Assembly: GCA_902766545.1 (NCBI GenBank)
Contig: CACXEC010000111.1
Location: forward strand, 1-13,213
Length of the DNA stretch: 13,213 nucleotides
DNA from: an uncultured Erysipelotrichaceae bacterium
GTDB lineage: Bacteria > Bacillota_I > Bacilli_A > RF39 > UBA660
Direction: 5' to 3'
In this document: positions 1 to 6,125 of the stretch, one piece after another
Position numbering within the stretch: the stretch's first letter is position 1
How the letters are laid out: each line of letters opens with the position of its first letter
Translations under genes and position numbers: made by a program
The notes under the pieces: generated by a model
The model's input: only the letters and a program-made list of their open reading frames with translations
Database searches by the model: none
What the model was told of the DNA's origin: nothing

Positions 1-2767
1 CATTATCAAAATAATAATGTACATTTACTACTCCTTCTGGAATAGTTGTGTTTACTTCTTTAGATAAATTTGATTTTTCTTCTTCGCCTGTAAATGATAA
101 TTCACTTGTTACTGTATTTTTAACTGTATTAGATTTAATATCATCTTTTACATAATATAATTCTAAGTTTTTATCAAAAGTAATTATACGATTACCATTT
201 ATACCATTAACACTTACAGTCCATGTAAAGGTATTAGTATTTTCATCATAAACTGCTTTTAATTCATCTGATAATTTATTTTGATCTACTTTATATTGAG
301 GAGTATCCTTAATAATTAAAGTAGCATTACCTACATAGTTTTCAATCTCTGCACGATAACTAATAGAATAATTAAAGGCATTAATAGCACTTTCTACACT
401 AGCAGGTCCTGTTTTAGTTAAAGATTCACTCTTGATTTGATTTACACCTTTATTCTTAGTGTATACATAAGTAACTGTTTTAGGTAAACTTGTAATTAGT
501 CCATTGGCATTATTTGGAACTTGTTCATTCCAAGTATAACCTACAATGTTAGTTTTATGGCTAGTTGTATAATCTTGATCTACATAGCCATTAATTTCTT
601 CAGCCGTTGGAATTAATAAATTTCCATTTTCATCAACATGATATACAAGTACTTGTCCTTTAGCCAATTCATTGTTATATGTGTCTGAAACTGTTTTTAA
701 GGTATTTGTTCCTTTGGTAATAGTAGCACTTACATTGTTTGTTAATGTATCATTATTATCTTTTAAAGTGTTTATATCAATATTATTATAATAAACCTTA
801 ATTGTTTTATTAAATGAAATTGTACTATTATCTTCACTAGTTATTTCAGTCTCTGGAATAGTCCAAGTAATAGTTCTGTTTTCAGCATTATAAGTTCCAC
901 CATCTAAATTTGATGATTCTTCATCTATTTCAAATGGTAATGTATCAGTTACAGTAATTTGAACATCACTACTACCACCTACTTTACCAATATAATCATC
1001 TACTTTAATGTTATAGTCAATTGTGTAATTAAAGTCACTGTTTAATCCCTTTTTATCTGTATCTCCATCTTTGTCAATAGCAGTACTGTCATTTATAGTA
1101 ATATCATTTTTCGTATAGTAATAATTTACAGTTGTTCCATCAATGTAATATAGAACATTAGCATCTCCATTATCCGCAATTGTGTAGTCTTCACTTGGAG
1201 CGGCAGTTGTTCCATCAAAAACTTCTGTTTTTGCTTTAACTAAAGTATACCCAAAAATATCTTTAGCTTTGGCAGTATAAGTGTTTCTTGTTCCATCTTC
1301 ATTTGTTACAACTTTTTGCTCTGATTCAACTTGTGCACTTATACTAGTAGTAGTTCCATCTAAATAGTAGTTAACTTTAATCTTTGATTCAGGGGCTATC
1401 CAATATACTTTTGGACTTTCAGATGTTGTTATATGTTCATATTCAGTATCAGAAGCATTAACTTTATATTTTAAATCAAATGATCCATTTGTGTCATGTT
1501 CACCAGTTGCAGCATATGGATTAATCTTTATTTTAAATGAAATATTTTCACCGTCGCCAGTTGGAATTGAGTCTAAAGAATATGACATATCCCCTTCAAT
1601 AACTTCAAAATCACCGTTGTTGATGACACTAAAATCAGCTCCAACTTCATCAGTTAAAGTTGCATCAACTCCAGCTGCTGACTGAGATATTTCATCAGCA
1701 ATTTTATCTAATTCAGTTACGATAGAATTTGCGTCAACATTTTTCCATCTTGCATTACCATTTTCATCTTTTGTAGCTATTTCTTGTAAGATGCTTTTTG
1801 CATCATCATCATTTACCATATATGAGAATGAGTAAATATTATTATGAGGATCATTATTTGACCCCTTTAATATTGTTTTTAATGATTCTAATGTATTATT
1901 TTGTTGGTATGTTATACCATTAAATGTATGAGTGCTTCTATATGGATCGTAAGTACCAGATTCATGTCCTGAAAATCCAGTAACTGTTGGATTACTCTCA
2001 CTATTTGAATTTAGGTATGTTTGCCCATCTGATGTACAGTAGTAATAATCATCAAAATAAGACTCATATACATAATTATTTGTTTGATACCAACGGTTAT
2101 AATTTGTAATATCATCATGTTTAACTAAGCCTATTGTTGGTTCACCATCTGAAATAAAGATAATATTTTTAACACCATCTTCATTTATTATGGTATTTAG
2201 TAAATCTTTGGCATTCATTAAACCTGCATCATAGTTAGTTCCTCCCCAACTTTGTTTAAAGTCTGAATCAGTTAATGATCCATGTTTAAAACCAACTATC
2301 TTATCTGGATCAGAGTCAGTACCAAATTCGATAAGTGCTACTTTACCATTAGGATTTTCAACTAGTTTGCTACTAGCAGCTTTAATAGCTGCTTTTGCTT
2401 GAGCAAATCTAGTGGTTCCAGATAACCATCCACCTATACGATCATTCATACTATCTGATGCATCTAGTACAAAGATAGTATAGCTTGGTACTTGATGAGT
2501 TGAGCTATATTCTGTTCCTTTAATGTTAAAATTAACAGTATAAACTCCTTCTGGGTCTCCTTCTTCATGGGTAATGGTTTTAGTTACATTTATGTACCCT
2601 TGATCAGTTGGATTTTTTCCGTTATTAGCAGAAACTGTACCATCTCCAATAATTTCACCATTAGAATATGCATGTACATTTAATACAGTTAATGGTGCAA
2701 TAAATGTATATAGTGTATAAACTAAAGCTGTTAATATTTTTCCTAATTTTTCTATCATTTTTTTCAT
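1..2767 (-). CDS. Large secreted VWA-domain surface protein, probably sortase-anchored; partial, 3' end beyond the window
   Basis: I translated 922 uninterrupted codons from the ATG at 2767 to the window edge. Residues 1-33 form a signal peptide ending in VHA. Residues 95-365 are a von Willebrand factor A domain with a complete MIDAS site: DASDS (D102, S104, S106), T177 in GGTNYDAGL and D207 in ISDGEPT. After a beta-rich linker (370-460) two module types alternate: MucBP-like segments near 463-553 and 705-772, and two homologous beta-sandwich modules near 560-690 and 795-895. A third MucBP-like segment begins at 912. VWA and MucBP domains typically bind host or matrix ligands, so an adhesin or pilus-tip-like role is inferred. 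The gene begins 3 bp after the sortase stop, with AGGAGGG inside the sortase end, so the two are co-transcribed. The sorting signal would lie off-window and was not seen. Confidence 0.88.
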   Translation of the reverse strand, partial: MKKMIEKLGKILTALVYTLYTFIAPLTVLNVHAYSNGEIIGDGTVSANNGKNPTDQGYINVTKTITHEEGDPEGVYTVNFNIKGTEYSSTHQVPSYTIFVLDASDSMNDRIGGWLSGTTRFAQAKAAIKAASSKLVENPNGKVALIEFGTDSDPDKIVGFKHGSLTDSDFKQSWGGTNYDAGLMNAKDLLNTIINEDGVKNIIFISDGEPTIGLVKHDDITNYNRWYQTNNYVYESYFDDYYYCTSDGQTYLNSNSESNPTVTGFSGHESGTYDPYRSTHTFNGITYQQNNTLESLKTILKGSNNDPHNNIYSFSYMVNDDDAKSILQEIATKDENGNARWKNVDANSIVTELDKIADEISQSAAGVDATLTDEVGADFSVINNGDFEVIEGDMSYSLDSIPTGDGENISFKIKINPYAATGEHDTNGSFDLKYKVNASDTEYEHITTSESPKVYWIAPESKIKVNYYLDGTTTSISAQVESEQKVVTNEDGTRNTYTAKAKDIFGYTLVKAKTEVFDGTTAAPSEDYTIADNGDANVLYYIDGTTVNYYYTKNDITINDSTAIDKDGDTDKKGLNSDFNYTIDYNIKVDDYIGKVGGSSDVQITVTDTLPFEIDEESSNLDGGTYNAENRTITWTIPETEITSEDNSTISFNKTIKVYYNNIDINTLKDNNDTLTNNVSATITKGTNTLKTVSDTYNNELAKGQVLVYHVDENGNLLIPTAEEINGYVDQDYTTSHKTNIVGYTWNEQVPNNANGLITSLPKTVTYVYTKNKGVNQIKSESLTKTGPASVESAINAFNYSISYRAEIENYVGNATLIIKDTPQYKVDQNKLSDELKAVYDENTNTFTWTVSVNGINGNRIITFDKNLELYYVKDDIKSNTVKNTVTSELSFTGEEEKSNLSKEVNTTIPEGVVNVHYYFDN
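83..385 (-). repeat. Second copy of the homologous beta-sandwich module
   Basis: Residues about 795-895. It matches the copy at 698-1090 motif by motif: FNYSISYRAEIENYVG, IKDTPQYKVD, NTNTFTWTVS, ITFDKNLELYYVKDDI and VKNTVTSEL. The two have diverged well below identity, so this is an old duplication rather than a recent DNA repeat. Confidence 0.7.
698..1090 (-). repeat. First copy of a homologous beta-sandwich module in the surface protein
   Basis: Residues about 560-690. The order of short motifs matches the copy at 83-385: FNYTIDYNIKVDDYIG, then VTDTLPFEID, ENRTITWTIP, ISFNKTIKVYYNNIDI and LTNNVSATI. The layout resembles DUF11/isopeptide-type stalk modules of Gram-positive adhesins. Intramolecular isopeptide bonds are possible but not demonstrated. 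Confidence 0.7.
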
Positions 2768-2770
2768 AAA

Positions 2771-3487
2771 TTAACCTACCCTCCTAGAAATTATTAGTAA
2801 AAATTTCTTTTTATATTTTGAATATTTTGAATTAGTACTACAAGTCTGTAAAATTAAAATTTGATCTTCTTTTGATAATGTAGTATCCGTTTCATATATA
2901 GATTTATTTTTTAGATTATTAATGTGATTTAACCAAATATTATTGCTTTTATAGTTTGTTGATGTGTAGCCCCAATTATCGGTTTCAACGTATACCGAGA
3001 ATATTTCATATTTATATTCTTTTTCTGATGTATTAATTGTGATATATCTATGATTATTAAAGTAATCTTCATCCATATAGTTTTCCAATACTTTAAATGG
3101 CATTTCGATATATTTTGAATTGTGTCCGTATATAAGTGCTTTTTTTGATGTGTCTAAATTGGTTCGATAGTCTAAAAATGGAGTGCCACCTCTGGCATAA
3201 GCGCCATTAATATCTTTTCTTAAGTAATAATTATTATCTTTAGCTTGAACGATAACAGTTGAATAACTTGAGTTATTAATGCTAAGTGTTCCAACTATAT
3301 CATCATTTTGATGAACATTTTTTAATAATTCAACTTTTTCAGTTTCTTCAAGATTATCATATTCTTCATTAATTGATATTAATGCGTCTATTGATTTTGT
3401 AGATGTTCGATCCATAAAGAACACTGGAATGATTAAAAGCATTAAGATAATAATAAATACTATTAGAAAATATTTATTATTTTTCAA
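2771..3487 (-). CDS. Sortase, class B-like transpeptidase
   Basis: Sortases cut a C-terminal sorting motif and attach the protein to the cell wall or to a pilin. The product has an N-terminal membrane anchor (residues 6-24) and a sortase core with His122 in YGHNS and Cys216 in LQTCST. The LILQTC context and length (238 residues) suit class B. At the usual catalytic-Arg position, before the last strand, the sequence reads KKKFLLIISRR, so Lys seems to replace Arg there; R235/R236 follow at the strand end. I chose the TTG at 3487 because AGGGAGGT sits 5 nt upstream. The longer ATG start at 3505 has no ribosome binding site and would translate that Shine-Dalgarno sequence. It is the first gene of an operon with the VWA surface protein, its likely substrate. 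Confidence 0.88.
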   Translation of the reverse strand: MKNNKYFLIVFIIILMLLIIPVFFMDRTSTKSIDALISINEEYDNLEETEKVELLKNVHQNDDIVGTLSINNSSYSTVIVQAKDNNYYLRKDINGAYARGGTPFLDYRTNLDTSKKALIYGHNSKYIEMPFKVLENYMDEDYFNNHRYITINTSEKEYKYEIFSVYVETDNWGYTSTNYKSNNIWLNHINNLKNKSIYETDTTLSKEDQILILQTCSTNSKYSKYKKKFLLIISRRVG

Positions 3488-3595
3488 ATTGTACCTCCCT
3501 ATCATCTAGTATATTTAATGAGCATATATTTTCTTAAATATACATATTTATTAGGTATTCGACACAATAAGCCAAAATACCCCCCGTTTTCTTAG
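3488..3595 (-). promoter_or_regulatory. Long 5' leader of the sortase operon with G6 run and small inverted repeat
   Basis: Using the promoter at 3602-3630, transcription would start near 3595, leaving about 108 nt before the TTG start. On the minus strand the leader holds a run of six G (3580-3585) and a 6-bp inverted repeat GGTATT/AATACC (3554-3559 with 3576-3581), then an AT-rich stretch and AGGGAGGT. I do not recognise a known riboswitch class. A second weak promoter (TATACT near 3510) cannot be excluded. Confidence 0.4.
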
Positions 3596-3601
3596 TTGTT
3601 T

Positions 3602-3630
3602 ATAATAAGCAAAATTAACAAATTTGTCAA
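3602..3630 (-). promoter_or_regulatory. Sigma-A-type promoter of the sortase/surface-protein operon
   Basis: On the minus strand there is a perfect -35 TTGACA (3625-3630), a 17-bp spacer and a -10 TATTAT (3602-3607). It lies downstream of the tig terminator and upstream of the sortase, and is one of the two -35 boxes in the window that match consensus exactly. Confidence 0.75.
3615..3630. promoter_or_regulatory. 16-bp near-perfect palindrome over the sortase-operon -35 box (candidate operator)
   Basis: TTAACAAATTTGTCAA is self-complementary except at one pair (3617/3628). It covers the whole -35 hexamer and part of the spacer, the usual place for a repressor operator. The regulator is unknown, and no transcription factor gene is present in the window. 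Confidence 0.35.
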
Positions 3631-3658
3631 TAATATTATTTGTATTTTTTTAATTCAA

Positions 3659-3686
3659 TAAAAAAATCTAACATTTCGTTAGATTT
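3659..3686 (-). terminator. Rho-independent terminator of tig
   Basis: On the minus strand a 9-bp stem AAATCTAAC/GTTAGATTT (3664-3672 with 3678-3686) and a 5-nt loop are followed by a T run. The TAA stop of tig (3685-3687) lies in the stem. Confidence 0.85.
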
Positions 3687-4932
3687 AATTGTTTTCTTTT
3701 AATACATTAATGGCCTTTTGCATTTTTAGTTCATAACTAATAGCTTCTTCTCCACCTAGTTCATTGAATACTTCATCTTCGGATATTTTGTACATTTCAG
3801 CTATTTTATGTGCTTCATCATGGATTTCTTCATGAGATACTTCTATCTTTTCTTTTATAGCAATTTCTTCTAATAAGTATCTTGTCTTGATACGTTTAAT
3901 TGCTTCATCTCTCATCATTTCTTTTAGCTTATCCATGCTTCCTTTAGTGAATTCAAGATATTGTTCAAGAGTAATACCTTGCATTGATAATTGTCTGCGA
4001 TAATCGTTTATCATACGATTCACTTCATCATCAATTATTTCTTTATTAATTTCTACTTCAATATTCTCTATTGCTCTTTTTACTAATTCATCAGCAAACT
4101 TATTATCTATGTCTGTTTCTTTATGCTCTAGTAAATGCGCTTTTACTCTTTCTTTAAATGTTTTTTCATCTTTAACATCATCATAACCTAAATCTTTATA
4201 GAAGTCTTCGTTTAATTCTGGCAATACTCTTTTCTTAATGCCTGTTAAAGTTACTTTGAAGACCACGTCTTTTCCCTTTAAATTATCAACATATTCTTCT
4301 GGAAATTTAAGATTTAGGGTTCTTTCCTCCCCAACTTTCATACCAATTAGGCCTTCTTCAAATCCTGGAATAAAAGTATTAGAGCCAATTTCAAGTGGAT
4401 AATTTTCTCCTGTACCACCTTCTAATTTTTCACCATCTACAGTTCCTTCGAAATTAATGGTGGCAGTATTACCATTTTCAAGAGTGCCATCATTATTTTC
4501 GATTATATCAGCAAAACGATCTTGAAGATGTTTAATTTCTTCATTAATTTCATTTTCTGTTACTTTAGCTTCTTCTTTTTTTACTCCTAATTTTTTATAT
4601 TTACCTAATTTAACTTCTGGTTTTTCAATTACAGTAAATTTAAAAGTTACAGCATCTTTATCGATTTTTAATATGTCTACTGCAGGTTCACATGCAGGTT
4701 CAAGTTTTTCATCTTCTAATACAGAATGATAAGCATCATTAATAACTAAGTCTACAGCATCCATATATAATGATTCAATTCCAAACTTTTTTAGATAAAC
4801 ATCTTTAGGACATTTTCCTTTCCTAAAACCGTCTACTTCTACGGTTTTTACTTTTTTCTCAAATGTACGGTCTAGAGCTTTTGCCCAAGTTTCACCTTCA
4901 ATAGTTTTTTCTATTTCTTTAACATTTTTCAT
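3685..4932 (-). CDS. tig: Trigger factor, ribosome-associated chaperone and peptidyl-prolyl isomerase
   Basis: Trigger factor binds ribosomal protein L23 at the exit tunnel and shields nascent chains. The ribosome-binding signature GFRKGKCP is at residues 35-42. The FKBP-type isomerase domain follows at about 145-235, with NFEGTVDGEKLEGG and FIPGFEEGLIGMKVGEERT, and the helical C-terminal arms occupy about 245-415. At 415 residues it is slightly shorter than the usual 430 or so. The shortage is at the N-terminus, which starts about ten residues closer to the signature than in B. subtilis-type proteins. The start is supported by AAAGGAG 7 nt upstream and by a close promoter. It is transcribed alone, with its own promoter and terminator, divergently from the unknown gene at 5052. 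Confidence 0.97.
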   Translation of the reverse strand: MKNVKEIEKTIEGETWAKALDRTFEKKVKTVEVDGFRKGKCPKDVYLKKFGIESLYMDAVDLVINDAYHSVLEDEKLEPACEPAVDILKIDKDAVTFKFTVIEKPEVKLGKYKKLGVKKEEAKVTENEINEEIKHLQDRFADIIENNDGTLENGNTATINFEGTVDGEKLEGGTGENYPLEIGSNTFIPGFEEGLIGMKVGEERTLNLKFPEEYVDNLKGKDVVFKVTLTGIKKRVLPELNEDFYKDLGYDDVKDEKTFKERVKAHLLEHKETDIDNKFADELVKRAIENIEVEINKEIIDDEVNRMINDYRRQLSMQGITLEQYLEFTKGSMDKLKEMMRDEAIKRIKTRYLLEEIAIKEKIEVSHEEIHDEAHKIAEMYKISEDEVFNELGGEEAISYELKMQKAINVLKENN

Positions 4933-4957
4933 ATTTTTTCTCCTTTAAGTCTTTTTT

Positions 4958-4986
4958 ATTATACTTTATCTAAATATTTAAATCAA
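4958..4986 (-). promoter_or_regulatory. Promoter of tig
   Basis: Minus strand: -35 TTGATT (4981-4986), 17-bp spacer, -10 TATAAT (4958-4963), about 25 bp upstream of the start codon. It stands back-to-back with the plus-strand promoter at 5000-5028, with 13 bp between the two -35 boxes. Confidence 0.8.
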
Positions 4987-4999
4987 TAATAAGTTTTAA

Positions 5000-5028
5000 T
5001 TGATTTCTAAGTAATTTGCTGATATTAT
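5000..5028 (+). promoter_or_regulatory. Promoter of the unknown gene at 5052
   Basis: Plus strand: -35 TTGATT (5000-5005), 17-bp spacer, -10 TATTAT (5023-5028). The predicted transcript starts about 15-17 nt before the ATG, leaving a very short leader with only a weak GAGATGAG ribosome binding site. Confidence 0.7.
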
Positions 5029-5051
5029 ATATTTTTAAGAGATGAGATATT

Positions 5052-5603
5052 ATGGAAATTGAAAGTACTATTAAAACAGAAGAATACTTGGATGAAACTT
5101 TAAGACTACCAAAATGTTTTAGACCACATATAATTCACTATGTAAGAAGTCATGATTATTTTATTGATAAAGAAAGATCAAAGATATCTTCAAAATGTGC
5201 TTATTTAGTAAATAATAATGGTTCATGCCAGTTATTTTGGAGAGATGATTCTATTATTATAGATGAAGCATATGTTGAGGATTCAGATGATTCACCAATA
5301 TTAGGGGATACTGTACGTAGTTTTATTGAATTAGATGATAATAATTTAATGATTGAAATTTCTGTTGATTCTGGTAAAACTCGATACACAGGAACTCTTC
5401 ATTGTGATGGTGCTAAGATTGGTGGACTATTTTATGGTCAAAATCACTATCAAAACCTAAATTTAACAGATATTGAATCATCAAGATCTATGGCATCATT
5501 TGTTACAGATATGGCTGGGGAACTTACTGCAAGAACAGTATATTTAGTTGCTAAGAGAAAAGACTTTAATTCTGAAAAAGAAAAAATTGTTAAGCTACCT
5601 TAA
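5052..5603 (+). CDS. Uncharacterised 183-residue cytoplasmic protein, family not recognised
   Basis: I do not recognise this protein. It has no signal peptide and no membrane segment. It is rich in Asp, Glu and Ser, has four cysteines (22, 49, 59, 118), and its middle part (about 45-135) looks like a string of beta strands, for example CAYLVNNNGSCQLFWRDDS and TRYTGTLHCDGAKIGGLFYG. A more helical stretch follows at about 138-165. Codon use and AT content match the neighbours, and a well-formed promoter precedes the start, so it is a real gene. It is divergent from tig and convergent with greA, overlapping the greA end by 14 bp within a shared terminator. Its context gives no firm function. The ribosome binding site is weak. 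Confidence 0.85.
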   Translation: MEIESTIKTEEYLDETLRLPKCFRPHIIHYVRSHDYFIDKERSKISSKCAYLVNNNGSCQLFWRDDSIIIDEAYVEDSDDSPILGDTVRSFIELDDNNLMIEISVDSGKTRYTGTLHCDGAKIGGLFYGQNHYQNLNLTDIESSRSMASFVTDMAGELTARTVYLVAKRKDFNSEKEKIVKLP

Positions 5604-5611
5604 CAATTTTT
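5582..5611. terminator. Bidirectional terminator shared by the unknown gene and greA
   Basis: A 12-bp stem AAAAATTGTTAA/TTAACAATTTTT (5582-5593 with 5600-5611) encloses a 6-nt loop. A T-rich tail follows on both strands, stronger on the minus strand. Both stop codons lie within or at the edge of the stem: TAA 5601-5603 on plus and TAA 5590-5592 on minus. Confidence 0.85.
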
Positions 5612-6057
5612 ATTTGATAATTTCCAGTTGGTGATGATATATCAACGATATCTCCTTCGCATTTACCTATAATAGCTTTGCCAATTGGTGACTCATTTGA
5701 TATTTTATTTTCAAATGGATCGGCTTCCATTGATCCAACAATGCTATAATTTTCTTCTTCATTATCTTCAACATATAGAATTGTAACATTAGAACCAAGC
5801 CCAACGATGTGACTACCGCTTTTTTCAATTATTTTAGCATTAGCAAGCATATATTCAATTTCTTTAATACGATTTTCTACTTCAGCTTGTTCATTTCTAG
5901 CTGCGTCATAATCGGCATTTTCAGATAAATCTCCTTGAGCTCTTGCATCTTTAATTGCTTCTATAATTCTAGGGCGATCTTCATTTTTTAATGTATTTAA
6001 TTCTTCTTCTAATTCTAAAAAACCTTCACTAGTAAGTAATATTTCTTTTTTTGACAT
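5590..6057 (-). CDS. greA: Transcription elongation factor GreA
   Basis: GreA enters the secondary channel of backtracked RNA polymerase and stimulates cleavage of the transcript 3' end. The protein has the usual length (155 residues). It starts with the N-terminal coiled coil (about 12-75), whose tip carries the signature ARAQGDLSENADYDAAR with the acidic tip residues D43 and E46. The C-terminal FKBP-like domain follows (about 85-155), including SPIGKAIIGKCEGDIV. A GAAGGGA ribosome binding site lies rather far (about 13 nt) from the ATG, and no in-frame closer or further start is better. It follows trhP2 but has its own promoter inside the trhP2 end. In B. subtilis udk separates yrrO and greA, whereas here it is absent. 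Confidence 0.97.
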   Translation of the reverse strand: MSKKEILLTSEGFLELEEELNTLKNEDRPRIIEAIKDARAQGDLSENADYDAARNEQAEVENRIKEIEYMLANAKIIEKSGSHIVGLGSNVTILYVEDNEEENYSIVGSMEADPFENKISNESPIGKAIIGKCEGDIVDISSPTGNYQIKIVKVA

Positions 6058-6096
6058 TTGTCATTCAAATCCCTTCGTTAAATTTAAACTTTTATA

Positions 6097-6125
6097 AGAA
6101 TACTACAATATACTAGAATTGTCAA
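6097..6125 (-). promoter_or_regulatory. greA promoter embedded in the 3' end of trhP2
   Basis: Minus strand: perfect -35 TTGACA (6120-6125), 17-bp spacer, -10 TATTCT (6097-6102) with a TATAAA just after it. The -35 lies inside the last codons of trhP2 and the -10 starts right after its TAG stop (6103-6105). Confidence 0.6.

Noticed and set aside
1491..1685. 64-codon plus-strand reading frame
   Set aside because: It lies opposite the VWA/surface protein, has no ribosome binding site and no domain, and is a shadow of the minus-strand gene.
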